From NCBI RefSeq assembly GCF_002237595.1, contig NZ_CP022529.1, positions 558,001 to 622,000 on the forward strand: a DNA stretch of 64,000 nucleotides. Direction: 5' to 3'. The stretch comes from Labrenzia sp. VG12. Its GTDB lineage: Bacteria > Pseudomonadota > Alphaproteobacteria > Rhizobiales > Stappiaceae. The notes below the pieces were generated by a model that was not told where the DNA came from, did not search any database, and worked only from the letters and a program-made list of their open reading frames with translations. Position 1 is the first letter of the stretch. Every line of letters begins with the position of its first letter. The position numbers and the translations under genes are program-made. Positions 16,486 through 24,658 of the stretch are shown here, one piece after another.

Positions 16486-16806
16486 ATGAGCCGTTCCCGG
16501 AAGCCTTTCGGGCTGCTTTCAGTGGCGTTGTCACTTGGTGCTTTCCGTATTCTTGCACCGATCGCCAATGCCGAAGGCCGGCTTGGAAGGATCGAAGACA
16601 GGCCAATCGAATCCTCGGACTTGAGGGGAGAGTTGGAGGCCAACTCTCTCAGTCGTGATCTGGAACGCCCGATTGCGGGCGACCTTGCAGCCGACGGACC
16701 GGAGGGCGTTTCGGACGATAGAATTGACCGCGGAGAAATCGACCGGAAGCTCGGCAAGGAAGATATCCATGCTTGCAAGGATGGCGTATTTTGCTCTCCG
16801 TTTTAG
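16486..16806 (+). CDS. Possible small secreted acidic protein
   Basis: 106 residues starting at an ATG with AAGGAGCTCG before it. The N-terminus looks like a signal peptide: basic SRSRK, a hydrophobic stretch GLLSVALSLGAF and a possible cleavage site IANA-EG. The mature part is acidic and hydrophilic, with two cysteines only at the end, and has no recognised domain. Overlapping minus-strand frames have no comparable start. Existence rests on the ribosome site and signal pattern only. Confidence 0.4.
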   Translation: MSRSRKPFGLLSVALSLGAFRILAPIANAEGRLGRIEDRPIESSDLRGELEANSLSRDLERPIAGDLAADGPEGVSDDRIDRGEIDRKLGKEDIHACKDGVFCSPF

Positions 16807-16891
16807 AACAGCTTTTCTCTGCTTGATCCTTGTTGGCTCGGTGATGACGGTCTGTCTTGAACCAGCAAACTTCTGGTTCCTCACTCTCTGA
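16769..16891 (+). CDS. Possible 40-residue membrane peptide
   Basis: Starts inside the end of the preceding small ORF (38-bp overlap, different frame) with AAGGA 8 bp upstream. Encodes one hydrophobic segment (FRTAFLCLILVGSVMTVCL). If real it would be translationally coupled to the secreted-protein ORF. No family recognised. Confidence 0.3.
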   Translation: MLARMAYFALRFRTAFLCLILVGSVMTVCLEPANFWFLTL

Positions 16892-17109
16892 ACGGGGATT
16901 TGTTCTGCTTGCTGAAGTGGTCCGGACGGCGTATGCATCGCAGATCAGGAGCACCGGTCAGCGGCGATGACCCAAAACCTGACCAAAATTAGAATGATTT
17001 TTTTGCCCTTTGGCGATTTAGTGGATCCGCGTTGCTTCAAGTCAATGCAAGAGTGATGCTACATGGGGCACAATTCAACGTGTGCGACGATTTACGGACC
17101 CCGACTGAA

Positions 17110-17922
17110 ATGAATGTACTTGCCAAACCTGCTGACCTCGAAGCAGCCGCTCCGGCCGGCGTTTTCGTGGAAGAAGTGAAAACCGTCCAGCATTACACCG
17201 ACCGGCTGTTCCGCTTCCGCATGACACGCCCGGCGAGCTTTCGTTTCCGTTCGGGCGAATTTGTCATGATCGGCCTGATGATCGACGGCAAGCCGCTTTA
17301 TCGTGCCTATTCGATTGCCAGCCCGGCCTGGGATGAAGAGCTCGAATTCTTCTCCATCAAGGTTCCGGACGGACCGCTGACGTCGCATCTTCAAAAGATC
17401 CAGCCCGGCGATGCGGTGCTGATGAAGAAAAAGCCGACCGGCACCCTGGTGAACGACGCGCTTGTCCCGGGCAAGCGGGTTTACATGTTCTCTACCGGCA
17501 CAGGTATTGCACCGTTTGCCAGCCTGATCCGGGATCCCGATACCTACGAGAAATTCGACCAGGTGATCCTGACCCATACATGCCGCGAAGTGGCCGAACT
17601 GAAATATGGCGAAGACCTGGTGCAGGAAACGATCAACGACCCGCTCATCGGCGAATTCGCCAAGGACAAGCTGATCCACTACACCTCCGTCACCCGTGAG
17701 GACTTTCCGCGCAAGGGCCGGATCACCGATCTGATCAAGTCCGGAAAGCTGTTTGAGGATCTGGGCGTTCCACCGCTTGATCCCGCAGTCGACCGGGGCA
17801 TGATCTGCGGCTCCATGGACATGCTGCGCGACACCAAGGCTCTGCTGGAAGAAGCTGGCCTGAACGAAGGCGCCAACAACAAGCCGGCGGAGTTCGTCGT
17901 GGAGCGCGCTTTCGTCGGTTAA
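17110..17922 (+). CDS. fpr: Ferredoxin--NADP(+) reductase
   Basis: 270 residues; FAD enzyme moving electrons between NADPH and ferredoxin or flavodoxin, often in oxidative-stress defence. The FAD-binding RAYSIASPAW and NADP-binding FSTGTGIAPFASLIRDP are present. The C-terminus EFVVERAFVG ends in the short AFVG tail of the Rhodobacter-type (subgroup IIA) enzymes. The ATG at 17110 is preferred because the start at 17032 would add an atypical leader. Followed by a strong terminator. Confidence 0.93.
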   Translation: MNVLAKPADLEAAAPAGVFVEEVKTVQHYTDRLFRFRMTRPASFRFRSGEFVMIGLMIDGKPLYRAYSIASPAWDEELEFFSIKVPDGPLTSHLQKIQPGDAVLMKKKPTGTLVNDALVPGKRVYMFSTGTGIAPFASLIRDPDTYEKFDQVILTHTCREVAELKYGEDLVQETINDPLIGEFAKDKLIHYTSVTREDFPRKGRITDLIKSGKLFEDLGVPPLDPAVDRGMICGSMDMLRDTKALLEEAGLNEGANNKPAEFVVERAFVG

Positions 17923-17946
17923 ACCTCGACGTTCATTGAGAATCAC

Positions 17947-17973
17947 AAGGGCCGGAGAAATCCGGCCCTTTTT
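17947..17973 (+). terminator. Rho-independent terminator after fpr
   Basis: The stem AAGGGCCGGA/TCCGGCCCTT has a GAAA tetraloop and is followed by a T-run. It lies 25 bp after the fpr stop and separates fpr from the nonulosonic-acid operon. Confidence 0.85.
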
Positions 17974-18182
17974 GCATTTTGACCGAGGAGCAGGTTTCCC
18001 GGCGGGTTCAGTTGCATTTTTTCCGATTAAATCAACACTTGGCAGCGCTTATCTGTGGACCATGACACGTTCACCCGCGGTATCAATATCAACCGCTTAG
18101 GGCTTGCAATAGTCTCGGCAAAATGACTGTTGGAAGCAGGTGCGTTTCGACAGTATTGCCATTTCGGTTTGGGTAACCCGAC

Positions 18183-20006
18183 ATGAAGATAATTGCTGAG
18201 CTAGGCATCAACCATCGCGGTTCTTCGAAGGTTGCCGAACAGTTGATCGATATCGCTGCGGAGGCCGGTGCCTGGGGCGCAAAGTTTCAGTACCGCGCCC
18301 AGCAGGGATTTTACCAGGCCACCCATGAGATCGGCGACGAAATTCTGAGCCGCGAGATAGACGAATGCTACATGGCGCCTGAAACCATGTTGCAACTCGC
18401 GGAGCTCATCCGGGCGCGCGGAATGGCAGCCGGGATCAGCTTTTTCAAGTTCGAGGATGCGGCTGACTTCGGGGACCGCATTCACGAATTCGATTTCTTC
18501 AAGGTTCCGTCAGCTGAACTTCTCAATCAAGAGCTCATTTTCGCCATTGCCGGGCTTGGAAAACCGATCATCCTGAGCACGGGAGGTCATGGCGAAGACG
18601 AGATATTGCGATCGATTGAGGCAACCCGGTCGATCCCCGACATCAGCTACCTCCACTGCATCTCGAACTACCCGGTCCTGCTCGGCAATCAGCAGATGCG
18701 GTTTATCGAGACACTGAAATCGCACACCCAGGCGCCGGTCGGCTATTCGAGCCATGACCAGGACTGGGAGGTGTGTCTCGTGGCTGCGGCCAATGGCGCA
18801 AGCGTGTTCGAGCGTCACCTGTCCATGGACAAGAACGGGCGGGGCATAGACGACAGCTCGAGTTCCGACCCAGAGGAATTCCGTCGTTTGTGCAAACTTC
18901 TGAATGCGTTTAACAGCGTTCAGGGATCAGGGCGCCGTGAGATCAATCAGGGCGAACGCATCAACATGCAGAATCTCGGCTCGTCGCTCTATGCCAGCCG
19001 GGACATTGCTCCCGGCGAGGTGATTTCTTCGGACAACACCGTGGTCAAGGCGCCGCGCAAGGGCTTGACCTGGACGGAATTGAAGCAGCGCAGCGACAAA
19101 GTCGTCAAACGTCCTGTTGCCGCCGGAGCGGCCCTGTCCGAGTTGCACTTCACGGAGGCCAAGGCGCCTCTGGACCCGGCTCTGATTGCGTTTTGCGACG
19201 AGCATCAGCTGTCGATCCCGTTGCGTCTGCATGATGCCAGGGTGCTGCAATCAAGGTTCCCGATCCAGAACAACGAGCTGCATCTGTCCTATGAGGAGGT
19301 GGCCGCCTTCGGCCGCGACATGTCAGGTGAACTTGCCCGGCTCGATCTGCGCCGGCACTATTCCATTCACATACCGGACTATATCGACAGCAAGACGCTG
19401 ATTGATCCGCTGGCGGACGATGATCGCATTCGCAATGGAAGCCGCAAGGTTATCTCGACCTGCGTGGACCTGGCTCTTGAACTCGAGACCAGGACCGGTG
19501 CACCGGTTCCGATCGTCGGCAGTTTCTCGCGCCTGAGACCGGAAGGCAAAAGGCAGACCTACCGGGAACTGAAGACTTATCTTGAGGAAGCCGGTCAGCG
19601 GCGGGGGGCGCCGATCTATCCGCAATGGCTGCCACGCATTGCCTGGTATTTTGGCGGCGCAGATGTGCTCGACATGTTTTGCGGCGAGGACGATATCGAC
19701 ATCATCGTCGAGATCGGCATGGAAGTGTGCCTCGATCTGTCTCACCTGATCCTGTCCGCCAATTACGCAAAGGCGGACTGGCATGTCTGGTGCGACCGGC
19801 TCTTGCCGTTTGCCCGTCATGTTCATATTGCCGATGCTGTGGGAATTGACGGTGAGGGGATAGAATTCGGCCAGGGAGATCTTGGGGACCCGGCTGCCTA
19901 TCTGGTCGGCCCCCAGCGCAAGGTCCTGGAAGTCTGGCAGGGTCACCTGTCAGAGGGCGACGGTTTTGACAACGCCATCCGGCAACTAGGAGGAAAACAT
20001 GGCTAA
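18183..20006 (+). CDS. NeuB-like nonulosonic acid synthase fused to a SAF and a TIM-barrel isomerase-like domain
   Basis: 607 residues, nearly twice the size of ordinary NeuB (about 345). Residues 1-265 are the NeuB barrel (AELGINHRGSSKVAEQLID; GASVFERHLSMDKNGRG), which condenses a hexosamine derivative with phosphoenolpyruvate. Residues about 270-335 are the SAF/antifreeze-like domain (GSSLYASRDIAPGEVIS). Residues about 345-607 resemble the xylose-isomerase/AP-endonuclease TIM barrel, with possible metal ligands in HIPDY, EVCLDLSH, HVHIADA and GIEFGQGD. The third domain may epimerise or isomerise the sugar. The stop overlaps the next gene by 8 bp. First gene of the cluster. Confidence 0.88.
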   Translation: MKIIAELGINHRGSSKVAEQLIDIAAEAGAWGAKFQYRAQQGFYQATHEIGDEILSREIDECYMAPETMLQLAELIRARGMAAGISFFKFEDAADFGDRIHEFDFFKVPSAELLNQELIFAIAGLGKPIILSTGGHGEDEILRSIEATRSIPDISYLHCISNYPVLLGNQQMRFIETLKSHTQAPVGYSSHDQDWEVCLVAAANGASVFERHLSMDKNGRGIDDSSSSDPEEFRRLCKLLNAFNSVQGSGRREINQGERINMQNLGSSLYASRDIAPGEVISSDNTVVKAPRKGLTWTELKQRSDKVVKRPVAAGAALSELHFTEAKAPLDPALIAFCDEHQLSIPLRLHDARVLQSRFPIQNNELHLSYEEVAAFGRDMSGELARLDLRRHYSIHIPDYIDSKTLIDPLADDDRIRNGSRKVISTCVDLALELETRTGAPVPIVGSFSRLRPEGKRQTYRELKTYLEEAGQRRGAPIYPQWLPRIAWYFGGADVLDMFCGEDDIDIIVEIGMEVCLDLSHLILSANYAKADWHVWCDRLLPFARHVHIADAVGIDGEGIEFGQGDLGDPAAYLVGPQRKVLEVWQGHLSEGDGFDNAIRQLGGKHG

Positions 20007-21030
20007 GGTGCTGATCACCGGGATCTCCGGGCAGGATGGTGCGTTCCTGGCGCGGTCATTGATTGAACGTGGCGACGAGGTTTGGGGCGCAATGCGGCGG
20101 GGGTCGACCTCCAAGACCGGACGCCTCAAGGAACTTGGAATTCGGGAGAAGATCAAGTTCTGCACGCTTGAGGTGACCGAGTTTGCCAATGTTCAAAGCG
20201 TTCTGAACGAGATTCGACCGGACTTCATATTCAATCTGGCCGCCCAGAGTTTCGTTGCCGACAGCTTTCAGTTCCCGCACTACACGTCGGATGTGAACTA
20301 CATGGGTGTCCTGAACATTCTGGAGGCCATGCGCCTTTTGAAGCTGGACGCGAAGCTCTATCAGGCCTCGACTTCGGAGATGTATGGCGACGTTCTGGAA
20401 AAGCCGCAAACGGAAAAGACACCGTTCAACCCGCTCAGCCCCTATGCGGTGTCAAAGCTTGCGGCACACTCTATCGTCGTGAACTACCGTCAGGCTTACA
20501 ATATGTTTGCCACGTCCGGCATCCTGTTCAATCACGAGTCCGAGTTGCGCGGGTACGAATTCGTGACCCGCAAGATCACCAGCTGGCTTGCACGCATCAA
20601 GTTGCAGGATGCGGAGGCAATGCCGCTTGGCAACCTGAGCAGCGTGCGTGACTGGGGCTACGCCCCGGAATACACCGACATGATGGTCAAGATGCTGGAC
20701 CATGACAAACCGGACGATTTTGTCATTTCGACCAACACCGAATACACGGTTCGCGACTTTCTCTACATGGCTGCGCAGGAAGTCGGCTTTGACCCGGTGC
20801 AGGAAGGTGAGGGGTTGGAGGAAAAGTGCCTCGACCGGAAGACCGGCAGGCAGATCGCCTATGTGGATCCGCGGTATTTCCGGGCGTCCGACGTTGTCTA
20901 TCTGCGCGGCGACAACAGCAAGGCGCAGGAGATCCTTGGCTGGAAGCCGGAGGTTCTGGCACCCGATATTGCCAGACGCATGGCGATCTACGACTTGAAG
21001 AAGGCCGCAATCGGCATGCCGGGGCTCTAG
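19999..21030 (+). CDS. GDP-mannose 4,6-dehydratase-like enzyme
   Basis: 343 residues of the extended SDR type. NADP-binding GISGQDGAFLARSL, catalytic Thr and Glu in ASTSEMYGD, and Tyr149/Lys153 in SPYAVSKLAAH are all present, as is the Gmd signature FNHESELRGYEFVTRKI. The substrate is a GDP-hexose, most simply GDP-mannose. In this context a GDP-GlcNAc dehydratase of the legionaminic-acid route (LegB type) is an alternative. The start overlaps the NeuB-fusion stop by 8 bp behind AGGAGG, so the two are coupled. Confidence 0.9.
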   Translation: MAKVLITGISGQDGAFLARSLIERGDEVWGAMRRGSTSKTGRLKELGIREKIKFCTLEVTEFANVQSVLNEIRPDFIFNLAAQSFVADSFQFPHYTSDVNYMGVLNILEAMRLLKLDAKLYQASTSEMYGDVLEKPQTEKTPFNPLSPYAVSKLAAHSIVVNYRQAYNMFATSGILFNHESELRGYEFVTRKITSWLARIKLQDAEAMPLGNLSSVRDWGYAPEYTDMMVKMLDHDKPDDFVISTNTEYTVRDFLYMAAQEVGFDPVQEGEGLEEKCLDRKTGRQIAYVDPRYFRASDVVYLRGDNSKAQEILGWKPEVLAPDIARRMAIYDLKKAAIGMPGL

Positions 21031-21101
21031 TGGTCTTTACGAAGGGCGAGACAAATAGGACGGCATCGAGCAAGCTGACTTAACGGGCACGGATATCTGG
21101 T

Positions 21102-21794
21102 ATGGGTAACGCTATCGCGATCATTCCCGCCCGGGGCGGCTCCAAGGGGATCCCCGGCAAGAATATTAAGCCGTTTCTCGGTTTGCCCCTCGTCGCGCAT
21201 TCCGTGAAAGCCGCGCAGGCTGCGGAAACCGTCTCGCATGTGATTGTCTCCAGCGATGACGAGGCAATCCTGGCGACTGCCCGGTCTCATGGGGCAATCG
21301 GCTTGCTTCGACCCGCGGAACTTTCAGGCGATGAGGCCTCCTCGGAATCGGCAATTCTGCATGCCCTAGCGGCCCAGGAGATCTGTGCTTCTGCGGACAC
21401 GATCGTGATGTTGCAATGTACCTCGCCGCTTACCACGGCGGAGGAGATCGATCTGGTGGTGCGCGAACGGATCCGACTTGAGGCCGACACGGCCTTTTCC
21501 GTGGTGGAGGTACACGCGTTTCTCTGGGAAATCGCGGCAGATGGCACCGGGCTCGGCATCAATCACGACGCAACGAAGCCTCGACAGCGCCGCCAGGACC
21601 GGCCACGGCAATTTCGGGAAACCGGTGCGATCTATGCCTTTCACAGGGAAGGCTTCGGCGCGGCTGGGCAGCGTTTCTTCGGCAAGAGCGTTCCGGTCAT
21701 ATTGCCCAATGCTACCGAAATCGACCTGGACACGCCGCGCGACTGGCTCGCTCTGGAAGCGTATGCCTCCGCCGTGGCCGGTCAGGAACCTTAA
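21102..21794 (+). CDS. CMP-nonulosonate cytidylyltransferase (NeuA/LegF/PseF type)
   Basis: 230 residues. Activates a nonulosonic acid with CTP for transfer. N-terminal IIPARGGSKGIPGKNIKPFLG is the diagnostic nucleotide-binding loop of CMP-sialate synthetases, followed by VIVSSDDEAILA, MLQCTSPLTTAEEIDLVV and the late EIDLDTPRDW. No C-terminal esterase or hydrolase domain. The exact sugar (sialic, legionaminic or pseudaminic acid) cannot be read. Third gene of the operon, 71 bp after the dehydratase. Confidence 0.9.
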   Translation: MGNAIAIIPARGGSKGIPGKNIKPFLGLPLVAHSVKAAQAAETVSHVIVSSDDEAILATARSHGAIGLLRPAELSGDEASSESAILHALAAQEICASADTIVMLQCTSPLTTAEEIDLVVRERIRLEADTAFSVVEVHAFLWEIAADGTGLGINHDATKPRQRRQDRPRQFRETGAIYAFHREGFGAAGQRFFGKSVPVILPNATEIDLDTPRDWLALEAYASAVAGQEP

Positions 21795-21828
21795 CCGAAC
21801 TTGGTAAATCTTTGATCAGGAAGAAAGA

Positions 21829-22710
21829 ATGAACAACATATTTGAGACATTGTCCCAAATTGGTGTGGCTTCCATCGAAAACAGAGAACTTTTTTCAGAG
21901 GGAACGCGCGACCTGAAGGATCTCAAGGTTTATCGGGATCGTATCTCCGGTGTCATCTACATTGACGAGCATTTCGGTGGCGAGGAGATCTACAAGGATG
22001 CGCAGTACCGGAAGTCTGACGGACCAAGCAAGACCGAAGCACGCAGTTACGAACTGACACTGGATGCGGAACGCCGCATTGCGGATTACCGCGCTTATGT
22101 TGCGGGAAAGCGCGTTCTGGATTTTGGATGCGGCGACGGCGGTTTCCTGAAGGCCTTTCAAGGGTCTGCCACCTATTGCTGCGGTGTTGAATTGCAGCAG
22201 GATTATCTCGAGGCACTGAATGAGGAGGGGATACCCTGCTTTACCTCGCTTGATGCCGTGCCGGAGGAAAGCATAGACACCGTTGTCTGCTTTCACGTGC
22301 TCGAGCATCTGCCGCAGCCCCTGCCGGTGCTGCAGGACATGATGCGCGTGCTCAGGCCGGGTGGCACCGCGGTTTTTGAAGTGCCCCATGCAAACGACTT
22401 TCTGCTGACCTATCTCAAGAACCAGGCCTTCAAGTCCTTCACGCTCTGGAGCCAGCACCTGGTGCTGCACACGCGGGAGAGCCTGATGCGCCTGTTGCAG
22501 GTTGGCGGACTGGACCAGGTGGTGATTGAAGGGGTGCAACGGTATCCCCTGTCCAACCACTTGACCTGGTTGTCGGAGAACCGGCCGGGTGGACACAAGT
22601 CCCCGATGGCCGCAATTGACACACCCATGCTTGTCGAGGCCTACGAGGCTGCCCTCAATCGCATTGATGCCAACGACACGCTGGTCGCTATCGCGAAGAA
22701 ACCCGCCTGA
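21829..22710 (+). CDS. Class I SAM-dependent methyltransferase
   Basis: 293 residues. The Methyltransf_23-like core has motif I VLDFGCGDGGFLKAF (about residue 95) and the CFHVLEHLPQPLPVLQDMMR segment; an N-terminal extension of about 80 residues precedes it. By position it probably methylates the nonulosonic acid or another part of the glycan made by this cluster. It follows the CMP-sugar synthetase by 34 bp and converges on the TPR-glycosyltransferase genes with 28 bp between. Confidence 0.85.
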   Translation: MNNIFETLSQIGVASIENRELFSEGTRDLKDLKVYRDRISGVIYIDEHFGGEEIYKDAQYRKSDGPSKTEARSYELTLDAERRIADYRAYVAGKRVLDFGCGDGGFLKAFQGSATYCCGVELQQDYLEALNEEGIPCFTSLDAVPEESIDTVVCFHVLEHLPQPLPVLQDMMRVLRPGGTAVFEVPHANDFLLTYLKNQAFKSFTLWSQHLVLHTRESLMRLLQVGGLDQVVIEGVQRYPLSNHLTWLSENRPGGHKSPMAAIDTPMLVEAYEAALNRIDANDTLVAIAKKPA

Positions 22711-22738
22711 TTCCAAGGGCACATAACCGGGACGTGCC

Positions 22739-24595
22739 CTAGAGGTGGAGCCTCGTGTTGCGCCTCAGCGGTGTCCAGTCTGCCAGCTGCCTGTCCAGTT
22801 CCCCGATTATCTCAGGAACGTACTCCGCGCAGGATCGATCGGTGTGTGGGTGCATGTAGATCGTGGACGGATACCAGGGTGGGGTTTCCTCCCCCAGAAG
22901 CAGGGTTGCTTCCTGCTGGCCGAAGCGAATTGTGGGCACATCGAGAATACCCGCAATGTCGGCAACGCTGGTATTGGCGCTGACCACGAAATCACAACAG
23001 GCGGTCAGGGCCGCGGCCCCCGGCAAGTCCGAAAAGAGGTCGAGATCATCAAGGACACGAAACCTGTCCGGTGCCGCGCTCAGAAGAGCAGCGATTTCCT
23101 CATCCTGCACCTGATATTGAAGATTCACGAAAACCGCGTCTCTGGAAGTGAGGAGAGGGGCAACTGCTTCGGCGGTGAGATAGTATCGCGCCCGGCTTGC
23201 CGCCAGGTTGCGAGACCGCCACGAGATGCCGATCACCGGCTTGTCGTCGCTTCCAGTCAACGAAGACAGGAAACTGCGCGCCCGGTCCCTGTCGAATGTG
23301 TAGACAGGGTGGCCAGTCTTTGCGAAAGCTGCAAGATCCGGTCTCAACTGGTCGACAAGGTCGGTGATGTTCGCGTGAAAATCGAAGTCCGACAACGTCG
23401 CCTTCAACGCATGGTCCACCATCGGTGTCCGGCAAATTGCCTCTGGGAAGGACTGCTGCAGCACTTGCAAAGCCTTGTCGTGTGTTTCGATGATCACTTT
23501 GCCGGCCTGAGCAATCAGTTCCGGCAGCATTGTGCCCGCGCGCAAAACGTCGCCAAGTCCCTGATCTGACCAGACAAGCACCGTCTTGCCGGCTAGATCC
23601 TGACCGGACCAAGCCGGCACGTCGAAGACACGCCGTTGGGCCCGGGTGGTATCGCTGTCGAAGCGCGCCTTGTGAAGCGCCCAGCCGTCCTTCAGATGGC
23701 CGTTGGCCAAATAGGCCAGCGACAGGTTCCAGTCGATCGTGCTGTTGTCTGACGGTTCCAGCTTCCGGGCCAGCAGCATCGCCTCCAGCGCAGCTGGCAG
23801 CTGCCGGTTCATCAGGTAGTTTGCGCCGAGGGTCAGTGCTTTCTGCGCATTGCCGGGATCGGCACCAAGGGCTGCCTCGGCCAGCTGCACGCCCTTGTGG
23901 GATTCATTCATGCTGAACATCAGCCGGGCGGCCTCGTGGGTTACATCGCTGTTCCCGGGAAACTTCTTGAGCGCTTCGCTGAGTTCGGGGATCGACTGCT
24001 CGAATTGTGCAGCGCTGAGCCTTGTCCGGGCACGCTGAACATGAAGCGCCGCATTGTCGGGCGCGACGGCGATCGCCTTGTTGAACAGGTCGATGGCCTG
24101 TTCGACCTTACCGGACTGGGACAGGAGAAGCCCGTAGTTCAAATAGGCATCAATGTAGTCCTGATAGGAAATGATCAGAGCCTTGAAAAGCTTGTCGGCT
24201 TCTTCGAATTTGCCGAGCCTTGTCAGGGCGATTCCCTTGATGTTCCAGGCTTCGCGCTCTTTCCGGTCAAGAGCGAGTGCACCGTCGCAAGCCGCCAGGA
24301 GAACATCCGGCTCCGAGCCCAGATCCAGATGGGCGTGGGCCAGGTTGGTATAGAAAGAGGATTCCTGAGGGTTCGAACGGATGGCGCGTTCAATATAGTC
24401 AACAGCGCGCCTGGGAAATCCTAACTGGCGATAGGTGACCCCCAGGAGGTTGAGCGCCTCTGGATGTTTGGGGTCTTTTTTCAATGCCTGCTGGTAGCAT
24501 CTCTGGGCTTTTTCCAGTTCACCCGCCTTCTGGTGCTTCACGCCTTTCAGCAGTTTTTCGAGGACTTTCTGTTGGCTCGCCGCGGGATTGGGCAT
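22739..24595 (-). CDS. TPR protein with C-terminal glycosyltransferase-like domain (FlmG-like), copy 1
   Basis: 618 residues. The first about 320 are tandem tetratricopeptide repeats (AQRCYQQALKKDPKHPEALN; AVDYIERAIRSNP). The rest is a glycosyltransferase-like half with VLVWSDQGLGDVLRAGTMLP, DKPVIGISWRSRN and CCDFVVSANTSVADIAGIL. This layout matches Caulobacter FlmG, a soluble enzyme that moves nonulosonic acids onto flagellin, the TPR part binding the protein. A second copy lies immediately upstream. Adjacent CMP-sugar genes support the role. No flagellin gene is in view, so the acceptor is inferred. Confidence 0.83.
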   Translation of the reverse strand: MPNPAASQQKVLEKLLKGVKHQKAGELEKAQRCYQQALKKDPKHPEALNLLGVTYRQLGFPRRAVDYIERAIRSNPQESSFYTNLAHAHLDLGSEPDVLLAACDGALALDRKEREAWNIKGIALTRLGKFEEADKLFKALIISYQDYIDAYLNYGLLLSQSGKVEQAIDLFNKAIAVAPDNAALHVQRARTRLSAAQFEQSIPELSEALKKFPGNSDVTHEAARLMFSMNESHKGVQLAEAALGADPGNAQKALTLGANYLMNRQLPAALEAMLLARKLEPSDNSTIDWNLSLAYLANGHLKDGWALHKARFDSDTTRAQRRVFDVPAWSGQDLAGKTVLVWSDQGLGDVLRAGTMLPELIAQAGKVIIETHDKALQVLQQSFPEAICRTPMVDHALKATLSDFDFHANITDLVDQLRPDLAAFAKTGHPVYTFDRDRARSFLSSLTGSDDKPVIGISWRSRNLAASRARYYLTAEAVAPLLTSRDAVFVNLQYQVQDEEIAALLSAAPDRFRVLDDLDLFSDLPGAAALTACCDFVVSANTSVADIAGILDVPTIRFGQQEATLLLGEETPPWYPSTIYMHPHTDRSCAEYVPEIIGELDRQLADWTPLRRNTRLHL

Positions 24596-24658
24596 GGTTA
24601 CGTTGCTCGCTGGCGTTGGCTCTGCTGGAGCTGGTTGGCACGACGTTCAAAAATGGGG

